NCBI RefSeq assembly: GCF_900156645.1
Contig: NZ_FTOC01000001.1
Coordinates: 310,001-374,000, forward strand
Source of the DNA: Salimicrobium flavidum
Lineage (GTDB): Bacteria; Bacillota; Bacilli; Bacillales; Halobacillaceae
Length of the DNA: 64,000 bases
Reading direction: 5' to 3'
The position numbers and the translations under genes were made by a program. Below are positions 1 through 9,976 of the stretch, one piece after another (position 1 is the first letter of the stretch; each line of letters begins with the position of its first letter). The notes beneath the pieces are model-generated. The model was not told where the DNA came from, ran no database searches, and saw only the letters and a program-made list of their open reading frames with translations.

Positions 1-880
1 TCTTTTCATGACTTTCATGATTCGGGTGAGAGGCATCTACAATATGCAGAATGAAATCGGCTTCCGTCACTTCTTCAAGCGTGGAACGGAAAGCAGCGAT
101 CAACGTGGTCGGCAAATGTTGAATAAATCCGACGGTATCAGAAATCAGCACTTGTAAACCGGAAGGGAGTTTCGTCTGTCTCGTCAGCGGATCAAGCGTT
201 GCAAATAACTGATTTTCCTGCAAGGACTCTGCAGAAGTGATTTTGTTAAAAAATGTCGTCTTTCCAGCATTCGTATATCCTACGATAGCTATTTGAAAAA
301 CATTATTTTCTTTTCTGCGCTCCCGATACTGTTTTCTATGTTCGACTACTTGTTCCAGCCGTTTTTTGACATCGGTGATTCTTCTTCTTATGTGCCGGCG
401 ATCCGTTTCCAATTTCGTCTCACCAGGACCACGGGTACCAATGCCACCTCCGAGACGCGATAGCTCAGTCCCCTGTCCTGATAGTCTCGGAAGCAAATAT
501 TGCAGTTGAGCAAGCTCCACCTGCAACTTCCCTTCCTTCGTCTTAGCCCGGTAAGCGAATATATCAAGAATAAGTTGACTTCTATCAATGACCCTCACCT
601 CAAGTCTATTCGTAATATTTCGGAGCTGAGAAGGGGTCAACTCGTCATTGACGACTACGAGGTTAATGCCCAAGTCATCAATCAGCTCTTCAGCTTCCGT
701 AAGTTTACCATCCCCGAGATAGTGAGCTCGATGGGGTCGTTCGAGTTGTTGCACTAACGTGTGAACCACTTCTCCTCCCGCAGTATCCGTCAGATCCTTC
801 AATTCTTCGATCGAATAGTCGAAATCTTCCTTATGTAAAGGGTTTTTACGTGCTAGTATCAGGACTTTTTCTTTATCCAA
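1..880 (-). CDS. hflX: GTPase HflX (3' end beyond window)
   Basis: Ribosome-associated GTPase of the HflX family; in well-studied members it splits stalled or stressed 70S ribosomes. About 293 codons are visible, with the C-terminal end lying beyond position 1 (B. subtilis HflX is about 420 aa). Visible parts are the N-terminal HflX domain, the family signature [11 protein letters not shown] near residue 150, a long charged helix, and the P-loop GYTNAGKTT near residue 205. The start is taken as TTG at 878-880 because AGGAGG lies 9 nt upstream and the first residues [12 protein letters not shown] are family-like; no ATG fits. It follows hfq on the same strand but is separated from it by a terminator, and a TATAAT box at 931-936 suggests its own promoter. 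Identity is secure; the start is probable. Confidence 0.93.
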   Translation of the reverse strand, partial: MDKEKVLILARKNPLHKEDFDYSIEELKDLTDTAGGEVVHTLVQQLERPHRAHYLGDGKLTEAEELIDDLGINLVVVNDELTPSQLRNITNRLEVRVIDRSQLILDIFAYRAKTKEGKLQVELAQLQYLLPRLSGQGTELSRLGGGIGTRGPGETKLETDRRHIRRRITDVKKRLEQVVEHRKQYRERRKENNVFQIAIVGYTNAGKTTFFNKITSAESLQENQLFATLDPLTRQTKLPSGLQVLISDTVGFIQHLPTTLIAAFRSTLEEVTEADFILHIVDASHPNHESHEK

Positions 881-930
881 AAGCTAATTCCTCCTCGTGT
901 GTTGCACTCTCTTTTTCATATTTACTACAG

Positions 931-936
931 ATTATA
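931..936 (-). promoter_or_regulatory. putative -10 box for hflX
   Basis: Reading the minus strand there is a perfect TATAAT about 50 nt before the hflX start and downstream of the hfq terminator. No good -35 is present at 16-18 nt spacing, so only the -10 is called. Confidence 0.4.
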
Positions 937-1020
937 CAAAAGCGACATCATAAACGAAATCCAGGTCGTCTTTCATTATCTCATAAATACTTCATATGGA
1001 AAAAGATTCGAAAAAAGAAA

Positions 1021-1043
1021 ATTGGGTGCTTAAAGCACCCAAT
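1021..1043 (-). terminator. intrinsic terminator of hfq
   Basis: ATTGGGTGCT and AGCACCCAAT form a perfect 10 bp stem around a 3 nt loop, directly after the hfq stop codon, followed on the minus strand by TTTTCTTTTTT. This ends the miaA-hfq transcript before hflX. Confidence 0.9.
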
Positions 1044-1268
1044 TCACATTTCTTCTATTGATACATTTTTAGTAGGAGCAAACGTCGATATAGCATGTTT
1101 GAATATTAGTTGCTGCTTCCCTTCGGTTTCTACAAGGACGGTGAAATTATCAAATGCTTTAACGGTACCTTTTAATTGAAAACCATTTAATAAAAATAGA
1201 GTAACTGGGATTCTGTCTTTACGTAACTGATTTAAATAATTGTCCTGAATGTTTACTGATTGTGCCAT
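1044..1268 (-). CDS. hfq: RNA chaperone Hfq
   Basis: Sm-like hexameric RNA-binding protein, 74 aa, the usual length for Bacillus Hfq. The Sm1 motif region ([19 protein letters not shown]) and the Sm2 motif with the conserved KHAISTF are present. The start chosen is ATG at 1266-1268 ([12 protein letters not shown]), with GGAGG 8 nt upstream; an in-frame ATG six codons earlier would overlap the Shine-Dalgarno sequence. It lies 39 nt downstream of miaA on the same strand, the order common in bacteria, and is closed by a strong terminator. In Firmicutes Hfq usually has a minor role in sRNA regulation, so its function here is by family only. Confidence 0.97.
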   Translation of the reverse strand: MAQSVNIQDNYLNQLRKDRIPVTLFLLNGFQLKGTVKAFDNFTVLVETEGKQQLIFKHAISTFAPTKNVSIEEM

Positions 1269-1307
1269 GAAATGTACCTCCTCCATTCTATCTCTCTACA
1301 TATATAT

Positions 1308-2246
1308 TTAATTCTCTGTTCCAAATAAAAATCCTTCTATTTCTTCTAAAATCATCAACTTTTTTTCAGTGAAGTTCTGTTCATTCACTTCGTACCAATC
1401 AACCGGAAGCTTATTTTTAAAATACGTGTACTGCCTCTTTGCATACCTGCGGGAATTCCTCTTCAACAATTCCACCGCTTCTTCAAATTCGATCTCGCCA
1501 TCCAGGTAAGGGATCAATTCTTTATAACCGATAGCTTTCATAGCTTGGGCGTCCCTCGGCACACTTTTCAATAAAGTTTCCACTTCCTCTACCAGTCCTT
1601 CTCTGACCATTGAATTGACCCTTTGGTCAATTCTGTTATATAACAAATTTCTTTCCATTTCCAAACCGATGATCCAATAATTATAAGGAGAAGTATTTTG
1701 ATTTTTGTGGTGTTCTGTTTTCGTTATTCCGGTGGTTTCCAATATTTCGAGAGCGCGTATCGTTCTCTTTGTGTTATTGGGGTGGATCTTACCGGCTTCT
1801 TCCGGATCAACAACAGCCAGACGTTCATGCATAGCTTTTCCTCCACGCTCACTCAACTCATCTTCCAACCTTTTTGTTACTTCATAGTTTTTTGGCTGTT
1901 TCGCAAAAGAATAGTCGAATAGAAGGGATTGGATATACATCCCCGTGCCTCCTACAACGACTGGAAGTTTCCCTCTCGAAATAATATCTTCAATTAAATG
2001 CCTGGCTTTACTTTGGAACTCTGCTGCAGAAAATTCTTCATCAGGAGATTTTATATCAATCATATGGTGCGGGATATTACGGGCTTCCTCACTTGAAACC
2101 TTGGCAGTACCAATATCCATACCTTTATAAATCTGCATGGAATCCCCGCTGATGATTTCTCCATTGAATGTTTCGCAAAGTTCGATTCCTAATTTGGATT
2201 TCCCGACTGCCGTCGGCCCTACAATAGAGATCACTGTATTTTTCAT
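1308..2246 (-). CDS. miaA: tRNA dimethylallyltransferase MiaA
   Basis: Transfers a dimethylallyl group from DMAPP to N6 of A37 in tRNAs reading codons that start with U; the product is then methylthiolated by MiaB, encoded further along this window. The 312 aa protein shows the P-loop GPTAVGKS at residues 10-17, the DSMQIYKGMDIGTAK block, and the VVGGTGMYIQSL segment, all diagnostic for MiaA. The start is ATG at 2244-2246; a TTG codon directly before it could extend it by one residue. It is followed by hfq. Its upstream region faces the plus-strand XRE gene and the repeat array at 2304-2433, so the two divergent genes may share control (inference). Confidence 0.96.
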   Translation of the reverse strand: MKNTVISIVGPTAVGKSKLGIELCETFNGEIISGDSMQIYKGMDIGTAKVSSEEARNIPHHMIDIKSPDEEFSAAEFQSKARHLIEDIISRGKLPVVVGGTGMYIQSLLFDYSFAKQPKNYEVTKRLEDELSERGGKAMHERLAVVDPEEAGKIHPNNTKRTIRALEILETTGITKTEHHKNQNTSPYNYWIIGLEMERNLLYNRIDQRVNSMVREGLVEEVETLLKSVPRDAQAMKAIGYKELIPYLDGEIEFEEAVELLKRNSRRYAKRQYTYFKNKLPVDWYEVNEQNFTEKKLMILEEIEGFLFGTEN

Positions 2247-2271
2247 CAATTATCACCACTTTCCACCCCTC

Positions 2272-2277
2272 ATTTTA
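2272..2277 (-). promoter_or_regulatory. possible -10 box for miaA-hfq
   Basis: TAAAAT read on the minus strand, 26 nt before the miaA start. No convincing -35; its expected position (around 2295-2300) abuts the first operator-like repeat at 2304, so the array could affect this promoter too. Confidence 0.33.
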
Positions 2278-2303
2278 CATGAGTCGAAGGAAAAACTACA
2301 TAG

Positions 2304-2433
2304 GTAACGGGTTTTGTTATTCTTTAGTAACGGAAAACGTTATTAACTTGTAACTGATTACGTTACAGATAAGAAACGGAAATCGTTACAAAAGGTAAAC
2401 TTTATCGTTAGTTTCTCTTTCTTATTCCGTTAT
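2304..2433. repeat. tandem array of 22-23 bp operator-like sites (GTAAC-N7-GTTAC)
   Basis: Five units carry an inverted repeat of the form GTAAC-N7-GTTAC/T: 2304-2320, 2327-2343, 2350-2366, 2373-2389 and 2395-2411. A sixth has only the right half (GTTAT at 2429-2433). Start-to-start spacing is 23, 23, 23 and 22 bp, then 22 bp for the half site, close to two helical turns, so all sites face the same side of DNA. The middle unit is the most symmetric (TGTAAC and GTTACA arms). The array fills the gap between divergent miaA and the XRE gene, so binding sites for that regulator are the simplest reading; an iteron-like origin is an alternative without other support. Confidence 0.8.
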
Positions 2434-2440
2434 TTTTTAG

Positions 2441-2446
2441 TATGAT
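2441..2446 (+). promoter_or_regulatory. possible -10 box of the XRE gene
   Basis: TATGAT lies 22 nt before the ATG, so the message would have a very short leader containing AGGAG. The -35 region at about 2418-2423 is poor and coincides with the sixth, degenerate repeat unit, which would suit a repressed or activator-dependent promoter. Confidence 0.4.
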
Positions 2447-2467
2447 GATTATAGGAGAGTGATACTA

Positions 2468-2833
2468 ATGTTACATGAGAAAATCAAGGAGTTGAGAAAA
2501 GAGAATAATTATACTCAACAGGAACTGGCTGCAAAAATCGAAGTCACCTCCCAGGTTGTTTCTAATTGGGAAAGAGCATACACTTTTCCTGATGTGAATG
2601 ATATTCGTAATCTGGCTTCTGCTTTATATACTACTTCCGATTATCTTTTAGGATTATCTGACTCATCGGTGGATCAATATTCAAAAATTATGCAACATAT
2701 GAGAGAAATGAATCTTTCTCCCCCTCTTTTTCTTAAGTATGAAGAGTTGATGAAATTGGAGACCAGCAATGTTCAGCAACTGGAGAACTATTTTCAATTT
2801 CTGCTACAGCAACAAAAGCAACAGCAATTTTAA
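2468..2833 (+). CDS. XRE-family transcriptional regulator
   Basis: A 121 aa protein with an N-terminal helix-turn-helix of the XRE/lambda-repressor type (residues about 4-60; LRKENNYTQQELAAKIEVTS, then SNWERAYTFPDV) ending in the usual LLGLSD boundary. The C-terminal half is a short helical region finishing in a glutamine-rich tail (LLQQQKQQQF), probably for dimerisation; there is no peptidase or ligand domain. ATG at 2468 is chosen because AGGAG lies about 10 nt before it; the GTG at 2459 would overlap that site. It is the only plus-strand gene of the window, is AT-rich relative to its neighbours, and sits between mutL and miaA, where B. subtilis has unrelated genes. It probably binds the array at 2304-2433 and controls itself and perhaps miaA-hfq. 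Its targets are unknown. Confidence 0.88.
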   Translation: MLHEKIKELRKENNYTQQELAAKIEVTSQVVSNWERAYTFPDVNDIRNLASALYTTSDYLLGLSDSSVDQYSKIMQHMREMNLSPPLFLKYEELMKLETSNVQQLENYFQFLLQQQKQQQF

Positions 2834-2870
2834 TTTTTTATTCATAAAGATGACATAATCAAACAAAAAA

Positions 2871-2904
2871 GGAGATGTTAAGAGGTTATCCTCTTAACAT
2901 CTCC
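2871..2904. terminator. bidirectional terminator between XRE gene and mutL
   Basis: A perfect 15 bp stem (GGAGATGTTAAGAGG with its complement) and a TTAT loop, flanked by AAAAAA on the left and TTTT on the right. It can stop both the plus-strand XRE transcript and the minus-strand mutL transcript. Confidence 0.92.
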
Positions 2905-2923
2905 TTTTAAATTGAATAAACGT

Positions 2924-4750
2924 TCAATTCATCACTCTTTTGAACATTTTCTCGATATCATATCCTGAAAAGAATACGATGATGGGCCGGCCATGCGGAC
3001 AAGTGAACGGATCTTTTGCCGCTGTCAGATCTTCTAACAGCACTTCCATGTCGTTCGTCGTCAAATGATGATTAGCTTTGATCGATCCTTTACATGACAT
3101 AAGTGCTGCAGCATCATCTCTCAATTCTTCGATACTCAATCTATCGGTCTGCTCAAGCTCTTCTACGATTTCTTCGATGACTTCACTTTCATATCCTTCC
3201 GGAAACCACTTCGGATGAGAACGGACGATATATGTGTTAGTACCGAAAGTTTCAAAAAACAAACCGACTTCTTCAAGAGCTTTCATGTTCTCTTCGATTT
3301 TCATTGCCGTTTTCGCAGGAAAAGTGAACGTAAGGGGGACAAGCAACTCCTGAACCGTATGCTCAGGTTCAGCCAGGTTTTTCTTGAATCGCTCATATTT
3401 GATCCTTTCTTGTGCAGCATGCTGGTCGACCATGTACATTCCTTCATCGTTTTGAGCAATTATATATGTTCCGTGCAGCTGTCCGATCGGATACATTTTC
3501 GGCACTCTTCTTTTAGAGGTAGTTTCATTGCTGTAAGGAGGACCAGTAATCTTTTCTTCCTGCCTGGAGATACCCTCCTCTTCTTTCAACGAAGGTTCCT
3601 CCTCCATTTTTTCAATAACTGCTTGTTGTTCACCTTTATTTTGTCGTGGCGGGTCTTGCATTCCTTTTTTTTCAGCAACCGGTTCAGATCTTTCGAATAC
3701 CATAGAAGTTTGTTCATTTTTGCTTTTATCTTTCTTTTGGGCCATGGAAGCCTCAGGGATGAGTGTTTCTTCACGGAATGCTTTTCGGATTGTTTGCTGA
3801 ATCAAGTCGAAAAGTTCCTGCTCTTTGCTGAAACGGACCTCCAATTTTGCAGGATGGACGTTTACATCAACGAGAACCGGATCCATTTCTATCGCAATCA
3901 GGGCTATCGGATATTTACCAATCGGCAATAAGGTGTCATACCCTTTCAAGATAGCCTGCACCAATTTCTGATTTCGTATGAACCTCCCATTCACTATTAA
4001 CGACATGTATTGCCTTGAAGCTCTGGTGATTTCGGGTTTTCCTACATAAGCATCGATTCTGAAATCTTTATCTTCCCCCGAAACTCTCTTCATGAGCCTG
4101 GCCACATGACTACCGTAAATTTGAGAAATGACCTGCAGTTTCTCTCCTCGTCCACTTGTTTGAAAAATCACTTTTCCCTGGTGTTCCAGTTTGATTTTCA
4201 CTTCCGGATGGGCTAAAGCCATTCGATTTACAACATCCGTCACGTGCCCGAGTTCTGTGTGGATGGTTTTCATGTATTTCAATCTGGCAGGAGTGTTGAA
4301 AAAGAGTTCTTCGACTTTTATATCTGTTCCCTGCCTTGCATCACTGAGCGTCTGTTCTTTCGTTTCTCCACCTTCCATATATAAACGTGTTCCTGATGAA
4401 TCCCCTGTAGACGTTTTCACCGTCAATTTACTGACAGCTGCTATACTTGCTAAAGCTTCTCCCCGAAACCCGAGAGTTTTCACATGAAACAGATCATGTT
4501 CGTCCTTTATTTTGGAAGTCGCGTGACGATGGAAGGCCTTCTCGACGTCTTCCTTTTCCATACCTTTTCCATTATCAGAAATTCGAATGAATTCAAGCCC
4601 GGCTTCCTGCAATTCTATATTGATCACTGTACTTCCGGCATCCATACTGTTTTCCATCAACTCTTTGACAACAGAAGCCGGCCGTTCAACGACTTCCCCT
4701 GCAGCTATTTTATTAGCAAGAGCATCAGGCATCACATGAATAGAACTCAT
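2924..4750 (-). CDS. mutL: DNA mismatch repair protein MutL
   Basis: 608 aa. The N-terminal GHKL ATPase domain shows ENSMDAG (about 33-39), DNGKGM and [10 protein letters not shown]. After a hydrophilic linker (about 340-410) comes the C-terminal dimerisation/endonuclease domain with [12 protein letters not shown] near residue 440, [12 protein letters not shown], and CPHGRP near 586. Such metal-binding motifs mark the nicking MutL of bacteria without MutH. It acts after MutS to incise the new strand. mutS ends 13 nt upstream of its ATG, with GGAGGGG as ribosome site, so the two are co-transcribed. The terminator at 2871-2904 closes the unit. Confidence 0.97.
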   Translation of the reverse strand: MSSIHVMPDALANKIAAGEVVERPASVVKELMENSMDAGSTVINIELQEAGLEFIRISDNGKGMEKEDVEKAFHRHATSKIKDEHDLFHVKTLGFRGEALASIAAVSKLTVKTSTGDSSGTRLYMEGGETKEQTLSDARQGTDIKVEELFFNTPARLKYMKTIHTELGHVTDVVNRMALAHPEVKIKLEHQGKVIFQTSGRGEKLQVISQIYGSHVARLMKRVSGEDKDFRIDAYVGKPEITRASRQYMSLIVNGRFIRNQKLVQAILKGYDTLLPIGKYPIALIAIEMDPVLVDVNVHPAKLEVRFSKEQELFDLIQQTIRKAFREETLIPEASMAQKKDKSKNEQTSMVFERSEPVAEKKGMQDPPRQNKGEQQAVIEKMEEEPSLKEEEGISRQEEKITGPPYSNETTSKRRVPKMYPIGQLHGTYIIAQNDEGMYMVDQHAAQERIKYERFKKNLAEPEHTVQELLVPLTFTFPAKTAMKIEENMKALEEVGLFFETFGTNTYIVRSHPKWFPEGYESEVIEEIVEELEQTDRLSIEELRDDAAALMSCKGSIKANHHLTTNDMEVLLEDLTAAKDPFTCPHGRPIIVFFSGYDIEKMFKRVMN

Positions 4751-4763
4751 AGCGCCCCTCCTG

Positions 4764-7307
4764 TCATTTCACCATTTTTTGAAGCCTGTATAGTTCATTC
4801 ATTGCCTCCATAGGTGTCATTTCCATCAATTGCAGCCGAGACAACTCTTCCTCCAGCAAAGTTGAAGATGTGTCCCCTGGTGCTTCTGTAACGATCTTTT
4901 CCGGTTCAAATAATGTTAACTGCCGGTCATCGTTTGGAGAATCCCCCGCTTCAAATTGATCCAAGAGCTTCTGTGCCCTTGAGATCACGTTTTTCGGAAG
5001 CTCTGCCAACTCAGCTACATGGATTCCATAACTCTTGTCAGCGGCCCCGTCTTTGATCTGATGGAGAAAGACGACCCTTCCCTCTATTTCTTCCGCTCTT
5101 ACATGAACATTTTTCAAGGAAAGAAGTTCTTTATCAAGTGTTGTAAGCTCATGGTAATGGGTCGAGAATAATGTCTTGGCTTTGATGTTTTCATGGATAT
5201 ATTCAACGATCGATTGAGCCAGAGCCATACCGTCATACGTGCTCGTGCCTCGCCCGATTTCATCGAACAAAATCATGCTCCGATTCGTTGCATGCTGGAT
5301 CGCATTATTCGCTTCGAGCATTTCCACCATAAAAGTACTCTGTCCTGAAATCAGATCGTCCGCTGCGCCGATCCTCGTAAAGATCTGATCAAATATTGGA
5401 AGAGTGGCCTTTTCACACGGAACGAAGGAACCTATTTGAGCCATGATTGAGGTTAATGCCATCTGTCTCATATACGTACTTTTCCCTGACATATTCGGCC
5501 CGGTGATAAGAAATATATTCGTTGATTCGTCCATGTATATATCGTTTGGCACGAAATCATCCTTCATTACCCTTTCTACGACTGGATGACGACTATTTTT
5601 CAAATCGACGGTTCTTCGAGAAGAAAAAGAAGGTTTTTCATATCCATTATTTTCCGCTATAAAACTGAACCCCTGTAAAACGTCCAATTCACTAATATCT
5701 TTGGCTAAGCGCTGGATTTTGTTAACATAACCTTTTACCTGTTCCCTTATTTCCAGGAACAGCTCATATTCCAGATCTATACTCTTTTCTTCAGCTTCTA
5801 GAATGACAGTTTCCTTCTCTTTCAGTTCAGGAGTGATAAAGCGCTCTGCATTCGTAAGTGTCTGTTTTCGGTCGTACCTTTTTGGAACATGGGTGAGATT
5901 TGCACGGGTCACTTCAATAAAATAGCCGAAAACTTTGTTATACTTGATTTTCAGAGACTTGATGCCTGTACGTTCCTTTTCCTGTTGTTCCAGTTCAGCA
6001 ATCCATTTCTTTCCGTTTATCTGTGCATCCCTATACTCATCCAAGGAATCTGAATAGCCATCTTTGATGATGTTTCCCTCTTTAATTGTGATTCTCGCTT
6101 CTTCGTGAATGCCTTTATCGAGAAGGCTTTCCAGCTCTGTCAAAGGGTCCATGCGTTGAACAAACGTTTGAACAGCTGGAACATCGATGTGGGATAGCAA
6201 TGATAAAATATAAGGAATCTTCTGGAGCGATTGCTTCAGTTGGATTAGATCTTTGGCGTTGATATTCCCGTAAGCCACTCTACCGGCAAGCCTCTCCAAA
6301 TCGTAAACAGAAGTGAGATCTTCTCTGAACTCATCCCTATAAAGGAAATTATCCATAAAACCCTGAACGATGGACTGACGTTCAACAATAGAGTCTTCGT
6401 TCAATAAAGGACGATCCACCCATTTTTTCAGGAGTCGTGCTCCCATTGCTGTGACGGTCGCATCAATGACAGAAAACAGACTCCCGTTCTTTCCTTTTTT
6501 CATAAGAGTTTCAGTAAGTTCCAAATTCTTTTTCGAGTACATATCCAGTTTCATATATTGATCGATTTCAATAAATTGAACAGGCTGAAGATGGTCCATC
6601 GCTCTTTTTTGTGTCCGTTTAATATAGTTATAAAGTCTACCGAAGACAGGAATAAGATCTTCTTCGAGCTCTTCCACCAGCTTATTCTCTTCATCAGGCA
6701 CTTCGGTTCTTTCCTCAAAAGAAATCGTACAGTTAAGTTGCTCTACCAGGTGTTCCTGTTTTTCAGCAGCAATCGTTTCACTCAGTACAATTTCTTTAAC
6801 CGGACGATGATACAATTCTCCGATCAATGAATGGAAATCCGTCCCGAGATAAGACGCGCTCGTCTCTCCGGTGGTCAAGTCTGCATAACTTAAAGCATAC
6901 GTCTCTCCATCGAGTTCAGATATGGACGCAAGAAAATTATTCTCATTTTCTTCAAGCATCGCCCCTTCCATCACCGTCCCTGGAGTAATGAGTTGAACAA
7001 CCTCTCTTCTCACTACTCCTTTTGCATGCTTAGGATCTTCAACTTGCTCACATATAGCTATTTTATATCCTTTTTCTACGAGTTGTTTAATATAATTCTC
7101 GGCAGAGTGATAAGGAACACCACACATCGGAATCCTTTCTCCTCCACCATCTCTACCGGTCAACGTAATTTCCAGTTCTTTGGCAGCTTTTAAAGCATCT
7201 TCAAAAAACATTTCATAAAAATCCCCGAGTCTGAAAAACAAAAATGCATCTTTATAGTCCGCTTTGACCTGTAAGTATTGTTGCATCATTGGTGTGTATG
7301 TAGACAT
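4764..7307 (-). CDS. mutS: DNA mismatch repair protein MutS
   Basis: 847 aa, close to the usual MutS1 length. The mismatch-recognition motif [11 protein letters not shown] is at residues 27-37, with the conserved Phe-x-Glu type contact; the core lever and clamp domains follow; the ABC-type ATPase has Walker [10 protein letters not shown] near 605 and Walker [14 protein letters not shown] near 680. The tail carries a MutL/beta-clamp-type region. It recognises mismatches and recruits MutL, encoded next in the same unit. In B. subtilis cotE lies just upstream of mutS; here 243 bp without a coding frame separates it from ricA. Confidence 0.97.
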   Translation of the reverse strand: MSTYTPMMQQYLQVKADYKDAFLFFRLGDFYEMFFEDALKAAKELEITLTGRDGGGERIPMCGVPYHSAENYIKQLVEKGYKIAICEQVEDPKHAKGVVRREVVQLITPGTVMEGAMLEENENNFLASISELDGETYALSYADLTTGETSASYLGTDFHSLIGELYHRPVKEIVLSETIAAEKQEHLVEQLNCTISFEERTEVPDEENKLVEELEEDLIPVFGRLYNYIKRTQKRAMDHLQPVQFIEIDQYMKLDMYSKKNLELTETLMKKGKNGSLFSVIDATVTAMGARLLKKWVDRPLLNEDSIVERQSIVQGFMDNFLYRDEFREDLTSVYDLERLAGRVAYGNINAKDLIQLKQSLQKIPYILSLLSHIDVPAVQTFVQRMDPLTELESLLDKGIHEEARITIKEGNIIKDGYSDSLDEYRDAQINGKKWIAELEQQEKERTGIKSLKIKYNKVFGYFIEVTRANLTHVPKRYDRKQTLTNAERFITPELKEKETVILEAEEKSIDLEYELFLEIREQVKGYVNKIQRLAKDISELDVLQGFSFIAENNGYEKPSFSSRRTVDLKNSRHPVVERVMKDDFVPNDIYMDESTNIFLITGPNMSGKSTYMRQMALTSIMAQIGSFVPCEKATLPIFDQIFTRIGAADDLISGQSTFMVEMLEANNAIQHATNRSMILFDEIGRGTSTYDGMALAQSIVEYIHENIKAKTLFSTHYHELTTLDKELLSLKNVHVRAEEIEGRVVFLHQIKDGAADKSYGIHVAELAELPKNVISRAQKLLDQFEAGDSPNDDRQLTLFEPEKIVTEAPGDTSSTLLEEELSRLQLMEMTPMEAMNELYRLQKMVK

Positions 7308-7343
7308 ATCTTTTCCCCCAGCACTTACTCTATAGTCGTATCA

Positions 7344-7349
7344 ATTATA
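7344..7349 (-). promoter_or_regulatory. probable -10 box for mutS-mutL
   Basis: TATAAT on the minus strand, about 37 nt before the mutS ATG, in an AT-rich gap after the ricA terminator. The matching -35 (TTTAAT at about 17 nt spacing) is weak. Confidence 0.45.
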
Positions 7350-7519
7350 GCATAGTTTATGAACCTATTAAAAAATCGCATCTACCGTCGTAAGTAGTAT
7401 TCCGATGTATAGTTTGTTGATTTTTTTCTTATATTCGAGTTGCTACTAAGTATGAAAAAAGATATATTAAATTTGTTATTAATACTAACTCCTTAAAATT
7501 GTCTTTTATGAGAAGAAAA

Positions 7520-7545
7520 AAGAAGCCCTGATCAGAGGGCTTCTT
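7520..7545 (-). terminator. terminator of the miaB-ricA unit
   Basis: AAGAAGCCCT and AGGGCTTCTT form a 10 bp stem around GATCAG just after the ricA stop; on the minus strand it is followed by a T-rich run. The remaining AT-rich gap to mutS (about 7350-7519) holds no coding frame or cotE remnant that I can see. Confidence 0.9.
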
Positions 7546-7550
7546 TCAAT

Positions 7551-7970
7551 TCAACATCCGCTATTTGCCTGTTTCGACCCTGTTTCCCCACTCAGAATAT
7601 TACCACCGGTGGATTTAATCACTTCGTTCGTAACTTCTCTTGAAATCGTGCGTGAAATCATCTGCAACAAATCATTCACAATCACCTGGGAATGTTTGAA
7701 TTCGGCTACTACCGGAATTTCGTCCAGTTCATCCTGTAGCCGGTCGATCTCTTTCTCCACTTTTTCCAGAGCTTCCGTCTTCCCGTAAGCCTGGAAGTTC
7801 ACCGCCTGTTTCTGAAGAGCTTTTATCTTTTTGATATATAACTGAACTTTATCATTTTCATTCAGTTTTGCTTCCAATTGCTTGAAACGATCGATTTCCT
7901 CTATTTCGGAAATCATTTTTGCCAAATCCTTCGCTTCGTCCAATACCTGTTCTCTTGTATACTCTGCCAT
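7551..7970 (-). CDS. ricA: RicA (YmcA), YlbF/YmcA family regulator subunit
   Basis: 139 aa, almost entirely alpha-helical, of the YlbF/YmcA family. In B. subtilis RicA forms a complex with RicF (YlbF) and RicT (YaaT) that carries iron-sulfur clusters and FAD, helps RNase Y mature specific mRNAs, and is needed for biofilm, competence and sporulation. The conserved C-terminal TGGN-LSGETGSK segment is present. The only cysteine is the last residue. The start overlaps the miaB stop by one base (TAATG), so the two are translationally coupled, as in B. subtilis. rny is encoded a few genes away. Confidence 0.93.
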   Translation of the reverse strand: MAEYTREQVLDEAKDLAKMISEIEEIDRFKQLEAKLNENDKVQLYIKKIKALQKQAVNFQAYGKTEALEKVEKEIDRLQDELDEIPVVAEFKHSQVIVNDLLQMISRTISREVTNEVIKSTGGNILSGETGSKQANSGC

Positions 7971-9526
7971 TATTCTTTCACTCCTACTGTCGTCTCTACC
8001 ATTTCTCCATCAAGAGACCACGTTTTTGCTTGCTTGATTTTGACCGGAACAATTTTTCCGATAGCCGAATCAGGACCTATGAAGTTCACGAGTTTGTTCC
8101 TTTTCGTATAACCGGCCAGGACATCGGGGTTATTCTTGCTTTCGCCTTCGACCAGTACGTGTACGACTTCTCCCTCATAGGTCTCCATCGTTTCTTTCGA
8201 TTGTTTATTGATGAGGGCGTTCAGCCGCTGGAGGCGGTCCTTCTTCTCTTCATCCGACACCTTGTCCCTCATTTTCGCAGCCGGGGTGTTTTCCCTGGGC
8301 GAGAATATGAATGTGTATGCAGCTTCAAACCCTACTTCTTCAACCAGAGACAGAGTTTCCTGGAATTGTTCTTCCGTTTCATTCGGGAACCCTACAATGA
8401 TATCTGTCGTAAGTGTCGCATCAGGCATCGCTGCACGGATTTTCCGAACGAGCTCCAGATAATCTTCCCGTGAATACTTACGGCCCATGATCTTCAGGAT
8501 GTCACTGCTTCCGGATTGAACCGGAAGATGGATGTGGTCGAGCATGTTCCCACCCTTAGCAAGAACTTCTATCAATCTATCATCGAAATCTCTCGGGTGG
8601 GACGTCGTGAACCTTACTCGAGGGATATCTATTTTATGAAGATCATCCATCAAATCCCCGAGACCATATTCAAGATCGAGGTCTTTGCCGTAAGCGTTGA
8701 CGTTTTGCCCGAGAAGCGTTACTTCTTTGTATCCCTGAGCTGCCAAATGACGAACTTCCTGAATGATGTCCTCAGGATTTCTGCTACGTTCTTTCCCTCT
8801 TGTATAAGGAACGATACAGTATGTGCAAAATTTATCGCACCCATACATGACGTTGACCCATGCTTTGATTTTGCCTTTTCTGGAGCGAGGCAGATTTTCT
8901 ATAATGTCTCCTTCTTTAGACCAGACATCTACGACCATTTCTTTACTGAACATCGCTTCTTTCAAGAGTTCCGGAATCTTATGGATATTATGAGTTCCGA
9001 AAATCATGTCGATAAACGGGTGCTTCTTGAGAATCCGGTTGACTACTCCTTCTTCCTGAGCCATACATCCACAAACCCCGAGGATAAGATCAGGATTCTC
9101 CCGCTTCAGTGATTTCAAATGACCGATTTCCCCGAACACTTTATTCTCAGCGTTTTCACGTATGGCACACGTATTCAATAGAATGATATCCGCTTCATGT
9201 GCTTCTTTGGTGGATTCATACCCCATTGCTTCAAAAATTCCTGCCATCACTTCCGTATCATGTTCGTTCATCTGACAGCCATACGTACGGATTAAGTACT
9301 TTCTATCTTTTCCCACACCTTGCATCTCTTCTGGTATCGAAAAATCATAATGCACATCGACATCCTTTTTGCGACGTCTCTGAGCGTCACGCATGTTAGG
9401 TGGTTGATATGTTGTTTCAAAATATTTCAGAAACTCGTCGGTGCTTTTATCTTTAATTCGATCAAGGTTATCTTTTGGATCTTTCTGACGAACCTGATCC
9501 ATTTCTCTTCTCTGCTGTTCGTTCAT
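7970..9526 (-). CDS. miaB: tRNA-2-methylthio-N6-dimethylallyladenosine synthase MiaB
   Basis: Radical SAM methylthiotransferase, 518 aa. The N-terminal MTTase domain has cysteines in [21 protein letters not shown] and [11 protein letters not shown] for the auxiliary cluster; the radical SAM triad is CDKFCTYC (about residues 235-242), followed by [11 protein letters not shown]; a C-terminal TRAM domain ends the protein. It adds the methylthio group to i6A37 made by MiaA. It heads the miaB-ricA unit and has a likely promoter at 9563-9568. Confidence 0.97.
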   Translation of the reverse strand: MNEQQRREMDQVRQKDPKDNLDRIKDKSTDEFLKYFETTYQPPNMRDAQRRRKKDVDVHYDFSIPEEMQGVGKDRKYLIRTYGCQMNEHDTEVMAGIFEAMGYESTKEAHEADIILLNTCAIRENAENKVFGEIGHLKSLKRENPDLILGVCGCMAQEEGVVNRILKKHPFIDMIFGTHNIHKIPELLKEAMFSKEMVVDVWSKEGDIIENLPRSRKGKIKAWVNVMYGCDKFCTYCIVPYTRGKERSRNPEDIIQEVRHLAAQGYKEVTLLGQNVNAYGKDLDLEYGLGDLMDDLHKIDIPRVRFTTSHPRDFDDRLIEVLAKGGNMLDHIHLPVQSGSSDILKIMGRKYSREDYLELVRKIRAAMPDATLTTDIIVGFPNETEEQFQETLSLVEEVGFEAAYTFIFSPRENTPAAKMRDKVSDEEKKDRLQRLNALINKQSKETMETYEGEVVHVLVEGESKNNPDVLAGYTKRNKLVNFIGPDSAIGKIVPVKIKQAKTWSLDGEMVETTVGVKE

Positions 9527-9562
9527 AGCTATCCCCTTTCAACCGTGCAAATTAACTATGCA

Positions 9563-9568
9563 ATTATA
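9563..9568 (-). promoter_or_regulatory. probable extended -10 promoter for miaB-ricA
   Basis: TGTTATAAT on the minus strand, a TGn extended -10 with perfect TATAAT, about 37 nt before the miaB start. The -35 region is poor, as is usual for extended -10 promoters. Confidence 0.5.
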
Positions 9569-9640
9569 ACATATAACAGTTTACATCAGGAATGATTAGT
9601 AACTATTTATGTTTTTACGAAAGAAATCGCACTATACAAA

Positions 9641-9667
9641 AGCGTTCCCCCCGGTCGGGAGAAACGC
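9641..9667 (-). terminator. terminator of spoVS
   Basis: A GC-rich hairpin with AGCGTT on one side, GGCGTT on the other and opposing runs of C and G, followed on the minus strand by TTTTGT just after spoVS. Confidence 0.8.
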
Positions 9668-9674
9668 CTGTTAT

Positions 9675-9935
9675 TTATCTCGGTTCCACGATGAGTTTAA
9701 TAGCTGTCCGCTCATCTTCGTTAATTGTAATGTCCGTAAAGGCGGGGATACAAATAAGATCCATCCCACTTGGAGCGACGAAACCTCTCGCTATCGCAAC
9801 CGCTTTCACAGCCTGGTTTAAAGCACCTGCTCCTATTGCCTGGATTTCGGCAGTGCCTGTTTCTCGGACTTTCATCGCTACAGCTCCGGCAACAGATTTC
9901 GGTATTGATTTGGCTGATACTTTTAAAACATCCAT
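9675..9935 (-). CDS. spoVS: stage V sporulation protein S
   Basis: 86 aa, the same length as B. subtilis SpoVS and nearly identical in its core: EIQAIGAGALNQAVKAVAIA followed by RGFVAPSG and the terminal ERTAIKLIVEPR. It is an Alba-like small protein needed in B. subtilis for late sporulation and septation control; homologues also occur in some non-sporulating bacteria. ATG at 9933-9935 (MDVLKVSAKS) is chosen because GGAGG lies 8 nt upstream; an earlier in-frame start would overlap it. It is monocistronic between ymdB and miaB, with a sigma-H-like promoter candidate upstream. Confidence 0.96.
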   Translation of the reverse strand: MDVLKVSAKSIPKSVAGAVAMKVRETGTAEIQAIGAGALNQAVKAVAIARGFVAPSGMDLICIPAFTDITINEDERTAIKLIVEPR

Positions 9936-9976
9936 CACTGGTTCCTCCTTCATATACTACTCTCACGCATTACTAG

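Noticed and set aside
3215-3931. Plus-strand open frame (238 codons) opposite mutL
   Set aside because: Shadow of the mutL linker and ATPase regions; Phe/Arg-rich, no ribosome site.
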